From assembly GCA_963805605.1 (NCBI GenBank), contig CAWDUX010000002.1:2046001-2110000 (forward strand): a DNA stretch of 64,000 bases. Reading direction: 5' to 3'. Within the stretch, counting starts at the first letter, position 1. Each line of letters opens with the position of its first letter. This DNA comes from Actinocatenispora sp963805605 (GTDB lineage Bacteria > Actinomycetota > Actinomycetes > Mycobacteriales > Micromonosporaceae). This document shows positions 8,979 to 17,889 of this stretch, in pieces. The translations under genes were made by a program, and so were the position numbers. A model generated the notes under the pieces. The model made no database searches. It had not been told where the DNA came from and worked only from the letters and a program-made list of their open reading frames with translations.

Positions 8979-10154
8979 TCAGGACAGCAGTTCGAGGATG
9001 GTGGCGTTCGCCATCCCGCCGCCCTCGCACATGGTCTGCAGCCCGTAGCGGATGCCATCGGCCCGCATCTGCGACAGCAGCGTGCACATGATCCGGGCGC
9101 CCGACCCGCCGAGCGGATGGCCGAGCGCGATGGCACCGCCCCGCGGGTTGACCCGCTCGGCAGCGGCCCCGGTCTCCGCCAGCCAGGCCAGCGGTACCGG
9201 CGCGAACGCCTCGTTCACCTCGAACACACCGATGTCGTCGACGCCGAGGCCGCTGCGCGCCAGCACCCTCCGGGTCGCCGGCATCGGGGCGGTGAGCATC
9301 ATCACCGGGTCGGCGGCGGCCAGGGCGGTGGCATGGACCCGGGCCAACGGGGTCAACCCCAGCGCTTGGGCCTTCTCGCTGGTGGTGACGAGCAGGGCAG
9401 CCGCGCCGTCCGAGATCTGCGACGCGTTTCCGGCGGTCACCACACCGTCCGGTCGGAACGGGGTCGGCAGATCGGCGAGTTTGGCCAGTGAGGTGTCCCG
9501 GCGGATGCCCTCGTCCGCACTGACCGTGCCGCCGTCCACGTCAACCGGCACGATCTCGTCCTCGAACAGCCCGGTGTCCTGGGCCTTCGCCGCCCTGGCG
9601 TGACTGGCCAGGGCGTACTCGTCGAGCTGGGTGCGGGTGAAGCCCCACTGCGCCGCCATCATCTCCGCGCCGACGCCCTGGTTGAACGGCAGCGGACCGT
9701 CCATGACACCCGGGCGCCCGGCGTAGCGGGCCACCACCCGCTCACCGAAGGGCGTGCCGACGTCGTGTCCGACCGACGAGCCCATCGGCACCCGCGTCAT
9801 GGCCTCGACCCCACCCGCGACCACCAGGTCGCACTGGCCACTCATCACCGCGGCGGCGGCGAAGTGCACCGCCTGCTGGCTGGAGCCGCACTGCCGGTCG
9901 ATGCTGGTGCCCGGAATCGACTCGGGCCAGTCCGCGGCCAGTACGGCGTTGCGGGCGATGTTCCAGGACTGCTCGCCGACCTGACTGACACAACCCCAGA
10001 TCACGTCGTCGATTCGGGTCGGATCGACCCCGGTGCGCTCGGCCAGCGCGGTCAGCACCCGCGCCGACAGATCGACCGGATGAACTCCGGCCAGGGCACC
10101 CTTGCGCCGCCCCACGGGGGTGCGTACGGCTCCGACAATGACCGCGTCGCGCAT
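8979..10154 (-). CDS. Acetyl-CoA C-acyltransferase (thiolase)
   Basis: A 391-residue thiolase that cleaves 3-ketoacyl-CoA with CoA, or condenses two acetyl-CoA in reverse. The acyl-carrying Cys is C89 in the variant motif RQCGSSQQ, with the GHPLGGSGAR histidine and the C-terminal MCEGGGMANA cysteine both present. The length and full set of motifs argue for an active enzyme. The degradative fatty-acid class fits best; substrate chain length cannot be read from sequence. It is monocistronic, with strong hairpin termination downstream. Confidence 0.9.
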   Translation of the reverse strand: MRDAVIVGAVRTPVGRRKGALAGVHPVDLSARVLTALAERTGVDPTRIDDVIWGCVSQVGEQSWNIARNAVLAADWPESIPGTSIDRQCGSSQQAVHFAAAAVMSGQCDLVVAGGVEAMTRVPMGSSVGHDVGTPFGERVVARYAGRPGVMDGPLPFNQGVGAEMMAAQWGFTRTQLDEYALASHARAAKAQDTGLFEDEIVPVDVDGGTVSADEGIRRDTSLAKLADLPTPFRPDGVVTAGNASQISDGAAALLVTTSEKAQALGLTPLARVHATALAAADPVMMLTAPMPATRRVLARSGLGVDDIGVFEVNEAFAPVPLAWLAETGAAAERVNPRGGAIALGHPLGGSGARIMCTLLSQMRADGIRYGLQTMCEGGGMANATILELLS

Positions 10155-10340
10155 CTGTTACTCCCCAGTAGCCTGTTTGTCTCGGAGCTTACTCTCTCGT
10201 CCCCGGGCGCGGTCTCTAGTAGCGACCGCGGCACCGCTGCTCGACCGCCCCGCACGACGGCGGCACACTGGATGCATGCGTCCGTATGCCGTGACCCCAG
10301 CGATCCACCGCACCCCCGGCCCGGTGCCGGAGCCGGCCCG

Positions 10341-10919
10341 ATGACCGTTCCGGGCGATCCGTACCAGGTACGGCCAGGCGCGCCGGACACCGGCGGTACC
10401 ACCGGCACCCGCCCGACTCCGGCGTGGGTGCCTGCCCCGGCGCCCAGCGGGCCCCGGCAGTGGCGGGTACGGCCCGTCGTCACCGTGCTGAAGGCCATCG
10501 GAGCCGCCCTGTTCGCCGCCGCCGGATTGTGGAACGCGCCGGACCCGGGCTCGCTCGTCGTCGGCCTCGGCGGTGCGCTGGTCCTGCTCGCCCTGGTCGT
10601 ACGGGACCTGGTCGCCGGCGTACGGCTGTCCGCCGACACCACTGGCATCACCGCGGTGACCGGCTTCGCGGGCCGCCGGCACGTGCCGTGGTCCTCGGTC
10701 GAACGGGTACGGGTGGACCGCCGCAACCGCTTCGGTCTGCGTACCGAACTGGTCGAAGTGGACAGTGGCGACGATCTGTACCTGTTCAGCGCCAACGAAC
10801 TCGCCGCGCCCTGCGACGAGGTGGTCGCCAGCCTGACGGCACTGTGGGAGCAGGCCGGCGGACCGTCAGCCGAGCAGCATGGCGGTCCGGCCCACCGTGA
10901 GCAGGACGAGGACCAGTAG
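10341..10919 (+). CDS. Bacterial PH-domain membrane protein
   Basis: A 192-residue protein: a Pro-rich cytosolic N-tail, two membrane helices (about 50-67 and 74-92) and a C-terminal PH-like fold (VRLSADTTGITAVTG, HVPWSSVERVRVD). Proteins of this type are found beside the rhomboid gene in actinomycete oriC regions. ATG 10341 is chosen because the upstream open frame has no family features. Its 3' end overlaps the converging rhomboid gene by 54 bp. The function is unknown. Confidence 0.8.
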   Translation: MTVPGDPYQVRPGAPDTGGTTGTRPTPAWVPAPAPSGPRQWRVRPVVTVLKAIGAALFAAAGLWNAPDPGSLVVGLGGALVLLALVVRDLVAGVRLSADTTGITAVTGFAGRRHVPWSSVERVRVDRRNRFGLRTELVEVDSGDDLYLFSANELAAPCDEVVASLTALWEQAGGPSAEQHGGPAHREQDEDQ

Positions 10920-11747
10920 CACCCCGCCGATGACCGCGACCTGGACCTTGGTGCGATGCTGCTGCGGCGCGTAGGCCAACCCAACCCCGAGCGCGGCGCC
11001 GGTGATCAGGCCGCCGATGTGGCCGAGGATCGAGATACCCGGCACCAGGAAGGTGAACGCCAGGTTGATCACGATCAGGACGACCACACTGGAACTGGAC
11101 AACCCGAGCTTGCGGTTGATGAAGAACAACGCGGCGAACAGGCCGAAGACCGCTGTCGAGGCACCGCCCGACAGGCCACCGGCGAGCAGGTAGCAGGCGA
11201 CGTTGCCGCCGATGCCGCAGACGAAGTACAGGGCCAGGAACCGGGCCGACCCGAGAGTCCGTTCCAGGTAGCGGCCGATGATCCACAGCACGTACATGTT
11301 CATGGCCAGGTGCAGGATGCTGAAGTGCACGAACATCGCGGTGACCAGGCGCCAGTATTCGCCGGACGCGATGGACGGCGCGAAGACACCCAGCCGGGAC
11401 TCCAGCCCGGTCACCGCACCGGCCAGCATGCTGCCGCCGCTGCCGATCGCGGCGCCGACCCCACCGCCGACGAGGATCAGGATGTACACGGCCACGTTGA
11501 CGGCGATCAGCCCGATGGTGGCATAGCTGCGACCGCCTCCGATGGCACCGCCGAAGGCGGTACGGGGCTGACGTACGGTCCGGGCGCCGGCATTCACGCA
11601 TTCCGGACACTGAAAGCCGACCGAGGCCTCGTTCATACAGTCCGGGCAAATCGGACGATCGCACCGGACACACCGTACGTACGTCTCACGGCCGGTGTGG
11701 CGGTAACAGACCGGGACCGACGGGCTGCCCGTCTGCTGGTCTGTCAT
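10866..11747 (-). CDS. Rhomboid-family intramembrane serine protease with N-terminal zinc-finger motif
   Basis: A protein of about 293 residues. A B-box-like Cys/His cluster (CYRHTGRETYVRCVRCDRP and following CxxC pairs) occupies residues about 14-50. Six or so membrane helices follow, with the catalytic Ser in GGASTAVFG and His in GHIGGLITG. Rhomboids cut membrane proteins within the bilayer. ATG 11747 follows GGAGGCGGA and is preferred to the upstream start at 11783. It sits next to the cyclophilin gene as in most actinomycetes. Substrates are unknown. Confidence 0.9.
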   Translation of the reverse strand: MTDQQTGSPSVPVCYRHTGRETYVRCVRCDRPICPDCMNEASVGFQCPECVNAGARTVRQPRTAFGGAIGGGRSYATIGLIAVNVAVYILILVGGGVGAAIGSGGSMLAGAVTGLESRLGVFAPSIASGEYWRLVTAMFVHFSILHLAMNMYVLWIIGRYLERTLGSARFLALYFVCGIGGNVACYLLAGGLSGGASTAVFGLFAALFFINRKLGLSSSSVVVLIVINLAFTFLVPGISILGHIGGLITGAALGVGLAYAPQQHRTKVQVAVIGGVLLVLVLLTVGRTAMLLG

Positions 11748-11844
11748 TCCGCCTCCTACCGACGCCGATTGGGCCTCAAGCATGCCGCACCGGGCGACCG
11801 AACCGCTCGGCCGCCCGGTGGGATCTGCACAGACCCGCTGCCCG

Positions 11845-12369
11845 CTACTCCTTGACGATCTCGATCCGCTCGATGACCTGATCCTTTACCGGCTTGTCGC
11901 CGGCTCCGGTCTGGGTCGTGCCGATCGCGTCGACGACCTTCTGCGACTCGGGGTCGTCCACCGCGCCGAAGATCGTGTGCTTGTTGTCCAACCAGCTGGT
12001 CGCGCCGGTGGTGATGAAGAACTGGGAACCGTTGGAGTTCGGGCCCGAGTTGGCCATCGCCAGCAGGTACGGGCGGTTGAACCGGAGGTCGGGGTGGAAC
12101 TCGTCCTCGAACTTGTATCCCGGGCCGCCGAAGCCCTGTCCGAGCGGGTCCCCGCCCTGGACCATGAAGCCGTCGATCACCCGGTGGAAGATCGTGTTGT
12201 CGTAGAGCGGACCCTTGCCCGGCGCATTGGTGGTCGGGTCGGTCCACGCCTTGGAGCCGTCGGCGAGCCCGACGAAGTTCTGCACCGTCTTCGGGGCGTG
12301 GTTCGGAAACAGTTCCGCCCGGATCGGACCGGCGTTGGTGTGCAATATGGCGTACAACTTTTCGGCCAT
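11845..12369 (-). CDS. Peptidyl-prolyl cis-trans isomerase (cyclophilin type)
   Basis: A cytosolic cyclophilin of 174 residues that speeds proline isomerisation during folding. Diagnostic stretches are FHRVIDGFMVQGGDPLGQG, NSNGSQFFIT and HTIFGAV. ATG 12369 has GGAGG 4 nt upstream, so the longer start at 12396 is not needed. It has no signal peptide. Gene order with rhomboid is the standard ppiA locus near oriC. Confidence 0.93.
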   Translation of the reverse strand: MAEKLYAILHTNAGPIRAELFPNHAPKTVQNFVGLADGSKAWTDPTTNAPGKGPLYDNTIFHRVIDGFMVQGGDPLGQGFGGPGYKFEDEFHPDLRFNRPYLLAMANSGPNSNGSQFFITTGATSWLDNKHTIFGAVDDPESQKVVDAIGTTQTGAGDKPVKDQVIERIEIVKE

Positions 12370-12482
12370 CAGTCCTCCTTGCCTGGTGGTGGCCAATCAC
12401 GCAATCGTCGCATGCCGGCGTTTGGGCAGTGCGCCGGTAGGGCAACAGGCAGGATGAGGTAGAGAAATTAGGGGGTGGGACT

Positions 12483-13328
12483 GTGTCCCTGCGTCGGCGC
12501 GTGACGAAGACACGTGCGCAGCAGTTCGGAGATGAGTTGTCGGACGGGTTCGGGCACCTCCGGTCCGCGGCCGTGATCGCAGCGGAACGTGCCGCCGAGG
12601 TGGCGGCACCCAGGGTCGACACGGCCCGGGATGCGCTGAGGCCACGGGTCGAGGCGGCCCGGGACGTGCTGGCTCCACGGGTCGGTGCGGCCCGCGACGT
12701 GGTGGGGCCCAGGGTCGACGCGGCGCGGTCCGCGGCGACGAGGTCCTGGGACAGCACCATCGAGGCGGTCGCCCCGGTGGTCGTCGCGGCCCGTCGCGCC
12801 AGCGAGGAGGCCCGCAAGCATGCCGGCAAGGCCGAGAAGCGCACCCGCAAGACACGCAAGGAGGCCCGTAACCGGGCCCGGTACACGGCCCTCGCGATCC
12901 GCGGCGAGCATGAGAAGCGCCGTCGGTGGCCGTGGGTGATGGGTGCCCTGGCGCTTGGCCTCGCAGCCGGTGCGGCCGGCGTCATCGTCTCCCGCCGCTC
13001 CACACCGGAGTGGGAGGAGTACGAACCCGAGCACGAGTTCGCTGCCCCGGGTGCCGCGACGGACGCCACCGCCTCGGAAAGCCCGACGGCAGTGGCCAAG
13101 GAGAAGGCGGCCACGGCCGTACACGCGGTGAAGGAGAAGGCTTCCGGCGCCGTCGATGCGGCGAAGGGCAAGCTGGCCAGCTCCGGCGAAAAGGCTGCGG
13201 AGAAGTCCGCGGTCAAGGCCAACCAGGCGGCGGTGAAGGCGGATCAGGCCGCCGAGACCGCACGGCAGGCTCAGGTCGATGCCGGTAAGAACGCCAAGCC
13301 CTCTACCAACGGGCACGGCAAGGCCTGA
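12483..13328 (+). CDS. Membrane protein with 11-residue amphipathic repeats
   Basis: A 281-residue protein I cannot assign to a named family. Residues about 40-90 consist of four 11-mers of the form RVxxARDxLxP (RVDTARDALRP, RVEAARDVLAP, RVGAARDVVGP, RVDAARSAATR), typical of apolipoprotein-like amphipathic helices. A Lys/Arg/Glu-rich helix follows, then one membrane segment (about 152-170) and a long Ala/Lys/Glu-rich tail likely to be a coiled coil. The layout resembles YtxH-like stress or membrane-remodelling proteins. GTG 12483 is the first start. Confidence 0.75.
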   Translation: MSLRRRVTKTRAQQFGDELSDGFGHLRSAAVIAAERAAEVAAPRVDTARDALRPRVEAARDVLAPRVGAARDVVGPRVDAARSAATRSWDSTIEAVAPVVVAARRASEEARKHAGKAEKRTRKTRKEARNRARYTALAIRGEHEKRRRWPWVMGALALGLAAGAAGVIVSRRSTPEWEEYEPEHEFAAPGAATDATASESPTAVAKEKAATAVHAVKEKASGAVDAAKGKLASSGEKAAEKSAVKANQAAVKADQAAETARQAQVDAGKNAKPSTNGHGKA

Positions 13329-13336
13329 CGTTCCAC

Positions 13337-13382
13337 CCGGTACGGGTGGTCTGCGCGCGACGGCGCGGGCCACCCGTACCGG
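13337..13382. terminator. Bidirectional hairpin terminator
   Basis: A perfect 13-bp stem (13337-13349 with 13370-13382) with an inner GCGC stem in the loop lies just after the 12483-13328 gene. Confidence 0.8.
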
Positions 13383-13400
13383 CTGTCCAGGCCCCGAACA

Positions 13401-13452
13401 GCCCGCAGGGGCCGGCAACCGGCCCGCAGGGGCCCGCAACCGGCCCGCAGGG
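13401..13452. repeat. 21-bp tandem repeat, 2.5 copies
   Basis: The unit GCCCGCAGGGGCCGGCAACCG occurs at 13401-13421 and, with one change, at 13422-13442, followed by a partial third copy to 13452. It lies between convergent genes. Confidence 0.8.
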
Positions 13453-13474
13453 CCATAGACCCGGGCTGCCGGAC

Positions 13475-14602
13475 CTACAGCCAGCCCGACCGGCGGAAGA
13501 TCCGATACAGGAAGATGCAGATCACCAGGATGACCACCAGTACCACCGGGTAGCTGTACGTCCAGCTGAGTTCCGGCATGTGCTGAAAGTTCATCCCGTA
13601 GATCCCGGCGACGGCGGTCGGCACCGCGAGGATGGCCGCCCAAGCCGCGATCTTGCGCATGTCGTTGTTCATGTCCACCGACAGCTGCGCCAGCCGGGCC
13701 TGCAGGATCGAGTTGAGCAGGTCGTCGAACGTGACCACCTGTTCAACGGTGCGGGACAGGTGGTCGGCGACGTCCCGGATGTAGCGGCGGATCTCGCTCG
13801 GTACGCCCGGGATCCGGCCACTGACCAGGGCATCCAGCGGCCGGGACAGCGGTACGACGGCCCGCTTGAACTCCACCAGTTCGCGCTTGAGCTGGTAGAG
13901 GCGCTGGATCCGGCCGCCGCCGCCGCGGCCGAAGACGCCCGCTTCCATCTCGTCGATGTCCTGCTCGATGGCGGCGGCGACATCCAGGTAGAGGTCGACG
14001 ATCCGGTCCACCACCGCGTGGAACACCGCCCACGGCCCCTGGGCGAGCAGTTCGCCCTTGCCTTCCAGTTCGGTACGGACCGGCGCCAGCCGGCACGCGT
14101 CCCCGTGCCGGACGGTGATCACGAAGTGCGGCCCGATGAAGAGCATCACGTCGCCGGTCTCGACGACCTCGCTGGTCTCGGTCAGCTCGGCGTGTTCCAC
14201 GTAGCGAGCGGTACGGACGGCGGCGAAGGTGATCTCGCCGTACCGCTCGACCTTGGGGCGCTGGTAGGACTTGATGGTGTCCTCCACGGCCAGTTCGTGC
14301 AGGTCGAACGTCTGCGCCAGGTCGGCGAACTCGTCACCGTCCGGCTCGTGCAGGCCCACCCAGACAAACGCCTCGTCCCGCTTGCGTGCCTCGGTGAGGG
14401 CGTCTGTGTAGTCCCACTGGCCCGGCTGCCGGATGCCGTCGATGTACAGGCCGCAGTCCACGATGGCGCTGTGCCGGGCCCGCGGCGGCCGGGGTGGGGT
14501 GACCGCACCGCCGGTGCGGGGTAGGACCTTGGAGACGGCGCGGACCGGAGCGGTGAAGGCCCTACTCAGGCCGCGCCCGTTTCCACGGTGCTGATCTGCC
14601 AT
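13475..14602 (-). CDS. corA: CorA-family magnesium/cobalt transporter
   Basis: A 375-residue CorA channel. The long cytosolic funnel is followed by two C-terminal helices, the first ending in the signature YGMNFQHMPEL. The basic tail RRSGWL ends the protein. ATG 14602 (MADQHRGNGRG) has AGGGAGGGGG upstream and replaces the first possible start at 14743. It is monocistronic, with a 490-bp upstream region containing palindromes that may regulate it. It could also carry Ni2+ or Co2+. Confidence 0.92.
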   Translation of the reverse strand: MADQHRGNGRGLSRAFTAPVRAVSKVLPRTGGAVTPPRPPRARHSAIVDCGLYIDGIRQPGQWDYTDALTEARKRDEAFVWVGLHEPDGDEFADLAQTFDLHELAVEDTIKSYQRPKVERYGEITFAAVRTARYVEHAELTETSEVVETGDVMLFIGPHFVITVRHGDACRLAPVRTELEGKGELLAQGPWAVFHAVVDRIVDLYLDVAAAIEQDIDEMEAGVFGRGGGGRIQRLYQLKRELVEFKRAVVPLSRPLDALVSGRIPGVPSEIRRYIRDVADHLSRTVEQVVTFDDLLNSILQARLAQLSVDMNNDMRKIAAWAAILAVPTAVAGIYGMNFQHMPELSWTYSYPVVLVVILVICIFLYRIFRRSGWL

Positions 14603-14863
14603 CGCCGCCCCCTCCCTCTGCTGCCCAGATCGCGTTGGTACGGGCCGGGCACCGCGCACCGGCACGGCTGTTCCGGCGCGGCACTGTCGTTTCCCGAGCA
14701 GCACTGTGCCGTGCGACGAACGGTGAGTGCGCCAAGCGTACAACCGGGCCGTCGGGTGATCCTGCGCCCGTTGGTTGCCGACTGGACGGCGGGCGATGCC
14801 GCGCCTGCGGTCCGTTTCCGGCCCGGCGGCGAGCGGCGAGCGAACCGACCTGCCCCATAAAGC

Positions 14864-14923
14864 GAGGCGCCGGGTGGGTCACCGGCTACGGGGGGTTCAG
14901 CCGGTGACTCCACCCGGCGCCTC
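14864..14923. terminator. Long GC-rich hairpin
   Basis: A 24-nt arm (14864-14887) pairs with a 25-nt arm (14899-14923) with one bulge and an 11-nt loop rich in G. It lies about 170 nt beyond the aminotransferase stop and about 260 nt ahead of corA on the same strand. It is probably a terminator, or possibly a leader structure of corA. Confidence 0.6.
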
Positions 14924-15035
14924 CGGGGGCGGGGATAAAGTCTTCAGCGCCGCTCCGCAAGTTGGTGCTCACGGACAGCGGCCAGCGTCAATGTAGGCCG
15001 GCCACCACGGGCGCGGAACTATTTACCCTGGCGAG

Positions 15036-15053
15036 TTTGCGTCATGACACAAA
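15036..15053. promoter_or_regulatory. 18-bp near-perfect palindrome
   Basis: TTTGCGTCATGACACAAA reads almost the same on both strands, with one mismatched pair. It is in AT-richer DNA 41 nt downstream of the aminotransferase stop. It looks like an operator for a dimeric regulator; the owner is unknown. Confidence 0.45.
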
Positions 15054-15093
15054 GGCGACGGTATTTCACGTCCGCGATCCCAGCATGTGGTAG

Positions 15094-16188
15094 CTACAGT
15101 CCGCCACGAACTGCGCGAACCGCCTCACCCAGACGGCGTACACCCTCGCTGATCTGATCAGGAGTCACCGCCGAGTACGCGAGACGAACCGAGTGGTCAC
15201 CGCCCTGCAACAGGAAGTCGGAGCCCTTCACGACGGCCACCCCGCGCTCCTTCGCCGCCGGCGCGAGCTTGTCCACCGAGACATCATCCGGCAGTTCGAC
15301 CCACAGAAAGTAACCACCGTCCGGTACCACGAATCGCGCACCGGGCAGCTCAGCACGCAGCGCCTCACCGAGCCTCGTGGCACGCTCCGACAGCGCCAGC
15401 CGTACCGTCTTGATCGACTGGTCGAGATCACCGGAGACGGCGAACTGGTACACGATCGCCTGGGCGACCATGCTCGGCGAGATGTAGGTGTTGGTCGCCG
15501 ACTTCGCGATCCGGGAGATCAGCTCGGTCGAACCGATCAGGTAACCGACCCGCACACCCGGGCAGACTGTCTTGGAGAACGACGAGGCGTACACCACCCG
15601 GTCGTTGCGGTCCATGTCCAGCATCGTCGGCAGCGGCTGCCCGGCGAACCGGACATCCAGGTACGGATCGTCCTCGAAGATGGTGAAGTCGTACTGCTCC
15701 GCCAGCTCCAGCAGCCGCTCCCGCTTCGCCGCGGACAACGTCACCCCGGCCGGGTTCTGGAAGTTCGGGATCACGTGCGCCAGCGTCGGGCGTACCCCCG
15801 ACTCCAGCAGCGCGGCCAGCTCGTCGGTGTCGATGCCGTCCGCCGCCAGCGTCACCGCATGCAGTTCGGCACCCCGGTTACGCAGCCCGAGCAGGGTCCG
15901 GTCGTAGGTGGGCTTCTCCACCACGACCGGACTGCCGGGACTGACCAGCGCATCGAACAGGAACGCGTCGGCCTGCAGCGATCCGTTGGTGACCAGCACC
16001 TGCTCCGGGGAGACCTTGTGCTTGTCGGCGATCCACTGACGCAGCGGCAGGTAGCCCACCGAGGTGCCGTACGCGGCGAGACCACCCGGATCACTCTCGA
16101 AAGCGCGGACCGCCGCGGCTTTCAGCCCGTCGACATTCACGATGTCCAGGGACGGGGCACCACGTGCGAAAGAAATCGTGTCGGCCAT
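15094..16188 (-). CDS. PLP-dependent aminotransferase (class I/II, MocR-domain type without HTH)
   Basis: A 364-residue fold-type I aminotransferase. Recognisable features are the substrate-side NFQNPAGVTLS, FEDDPYLDVRF and the PLP lysine in YASSFSKTVCPGVRVGY. It resembles LysN/2-aminoadipate aminotransferases and the effector domain of MocR regulators but has no DNA-binding domain. The exact amino donor is unknown. It is divergent from the methyltransferase at 16312. Confidence 0.85.
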   Translation of the reverse strand: MADTISFARGAPSLDIVNVDGLKAAAVRAFESDPGGLAAYGTSVGYLPLRQWIADKHKVSPEQVLVTNGSLQADAFLFDALVSPGSPVVVEKPTYDRTLLGLRNRGAELHAVTLAADGIDTDELAALLESGVRPTLAHVIPNFQNPAGVTLSAAKRERLLELAEQYDFTIFEDDPYLDVRFAGQPLPTMLDMDRNDRVVYASSFSKTVCPGVRVGYLIGSTELISRIAKSATNTYISPSMVAQAIVYQFAVSGDLDQSIKTVRLALSERATRLGEALRAELPGARFVVPDGGYFLWVELPDDVSVDKLAPAAKERGVAVVKGSDFLLQGGDHSVRLAYSAVTPDQISEGVRRLGEAVRAVRGGL

Positions 16189-16311
16189 GCCCCAAGCCTA
16201 GGCGGACCGGTCGGCACGGCCACAGACACCACCGCGTACGTCCACTATCCGGCCACGTCCCACCGCTGCGAGGGGTCCGCCGGGCGGGCGTTGTGTGGTA
16301 CAAACCCGCCG

Positions 16312-17343
16312 ATGGACGACATGACGCAGCGCTTCCTTCAGCACCTCGAAGGCCAGTACGCGATGATCATGCTGGAACTCGGCCGGCAGACCGGGCTGCT
16401 GGACGCACTGCGGGCCGGGCCGGGCACCGCCGAGATCATCGCCGACCGGGCCGGCACCCACCAGCGGTCCACCCGGGAGTGGCTGACCCTGCTCACTGCG
16501 GCCGGCTACCTCGCGCACCAGGACGGGGTATTCCGCTTCCAGCCGGGCGCGGAGGTGCTGTTCGGCACCGAGAACCCGCCGATGGACACCTCCGTACTAC
16601 TCCGGATGGGTCCGCTCGCCGGCCGGGTGACGCCCGGCCTCGTCCGCTCGATGCGCGACGGCGGCGGAGTGCCGTACGCGGAGTACCAGCCGGACTTCAC
16701 CGACATGCAGGACCGGATCAACCGGGCCGCGTACGACCGGCTGCTGCTCGCCGAATGGATCCCCGCCGCCGCCGGGCTCACCGACCGGCTGGCCGCCGGC
16801 TGCCACGTCGCCGACATCGGTACCGGCGCCGGCCACGCGCTGTGTCTGCTCGCCACCGCGTACCCGACCAGCACCTTCGTCGGGTACGACCTGGACACCG
16901 CGGCGCTGACCGTGGCCCGGGAACGCGCCGCGGAGCGCGGGCTGAACAACGTCGAGTTCCGCGAACATGACCTCGCCGACGGCCTCGACGACGCCTACGA
17001 CGTGGTATTCGCCCTGGACACGGTGCACGACCTGCCCGACCCCGGCGGGCTGCTGCGCTCCGCCCGGCAGGTGCTACGCCCCGGTGGCGCGCTGGTTCTG
17101 GTCGAGCCGGCCGCCACCGGCAACGTGGACACCGACATCGCCCAGCCGGGCGCGGTGCTGCGCTACTTCTCCAGCCTGTTCCACTGCATCCAGGTGAGTC
17201 TCGCCGCCGGCGGTCCCGGGCTCGGCAACGGCTGGCCGACCGACGCGGTGGTCGCCGCGCTGCGCGAGGCCGGCTTCACCACGATCGATCCGGCACCCAC
17301 CGGCACCGGCCAGACCGTCTTCCAGGCCACCGCCACCTCCTGA
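16312..17343 (+). CDS. Class I SAM-dependent methyltransferase with N-terminal winged helix
   Basis: A 343-residue protein. Residues about 1-90 form a small helical or winged-helix domain like the dimerisation domain of O-methyltransferases. The Rossmann domain follows, with motif I VADIGTGAGHALCLLA (about 162-177), the acidic SAM-ribose end FVGYDLD, and VVFALDTVHDLPDPGGLLRSARQVLRPGG. It lacks a clear substrate signature. ATG 16312 is chosen; ATG 16321 is a near alternative. It is transcribed away from the aminotransferase. Confidence 0.85.
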   Translation: MDDMTQRFLQHLEGQYAMIMLELGRQTGLLDALRAGPGTAEIIADRAGTHQRSTREWLTLLTAAGYLAHQDGVFRFQPGAEVLFGTENPPMDTSVLLRMGPLAGRVTPGLVRSMRDGGGVPYAEYQPDFTDMQDRINRAAYDRLLLAEWIPAAAGLTDRLAAGCHVADIGTGAGHALCLLATAYPTSTFVGYDLDTAALTVARERAAERGLNNVEFREHDLADGLDDAYDVVFALDTVHDLPDPGGLLRSARQVLRPGGALVLVEPAATGNVDTDIAQPGAVLRYFSSLFHCIQVSLAAGGPGLGNGWPTDAVVAALREAGFTTIDPAPTGTGQTVFQATATS

Positions 17344-17413
17344 CGGTTCCCGGCCGCACCCCTGCTCACGCTGCGGTTCTACCAAGTTGCGCCGCGTCGA
17401 TAGCGTGCCGCCT

Positions 17414-17878
17414 ATGTCCTCAAACGAACCTAGTACTGGCACCTCGCTGTTCACGGCGTTCTTCATCCTCCTCGGCTGCGCCTGCCTGGGCGTGAGTCTG
17501 CTGCGTGTCCTCTCTTCCGGTGACGGCTGCTACGACTTCCCGCTCTTCTTTGGCTCGCCGCATGGCGTCTGCCTGCAGCGAACGGAAGCTGCAGGCACCG
17601 TGGGGACCGCCGCGGCTGTCGCTGGGTTGGCCTTCATGGCGGCCGCCATCGCCGTTGCGATCTCCGGTCGCCCGGCCACCGCGGTGACGGTGCCGGTGCC
17701 GGCCCCGATGCCGTACCCGCAGGGGCCGCCGCCGCAGGGGTGGGCGCCGCCGCAGAACCAGCTGCCGCCGCCGCAGGGGTGGCCCGCCTCGGGACCACCA
17801 GTGACGTCCGGGCCGCCGGCTGGGCAGCCGACCGACGGCGGGCAGTATCCCGCGCCGGGGCAGAACCAGGTCCCGTAG
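17414..17878 (+). CDS. Two-pass membrane protein with Pro/Gln-rich tail
   Basis: A 154-residue protein with two hydrophobic helices (about 10-30 and 58-82), an external loop with paired cysteines (GDGCYDFPLFFGSPHGVC), and a Pro/Gln/Gly-rich cytosolic tail with repeats of PPPQGW. ATG 17414 fits better than the upstream start at 17387. I do not recognise a family. It ends 11 bp before the beta-lactamase-like gene, so the two may be co-transcribed. Confidence 0.7.
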   Translation: MSSNEPSTGTSLFTAFFILLGCACLGVSLLRVLSSGDGCYDFPLFFGSPHGVCLQRTEAAGTVGTAAAVAGLAFMAAAIAVAISGRPATAVTVPVPAPMPYPQGPPPQGWAPPQNQLPPPQGWPASGPPVTSGPPAGQPTDGGQYPAPGQNQVP

Positions 17879-17889
17879 GCTCTGGCGTC

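Larger units (their letters stand above)
14603..15093. other. Long intergenic region upstream of corA
   Basis: No gene is evident. The region holds the corA promoter side and two inverted repeats listed separately (14864-14923 and 15036-15053). Open frames here have no family features. Confidence 0.6.

Noticed and set aside
13401..13452. Possible CRISPR or minisatellite
   Set aside because: Only 2.5 direct units with no spacers; a simple tandem repeat.
13346..14524. 392-residue plus-strand frame
   Set aside because: Shadow of corA; CorA carries the GMN motif.
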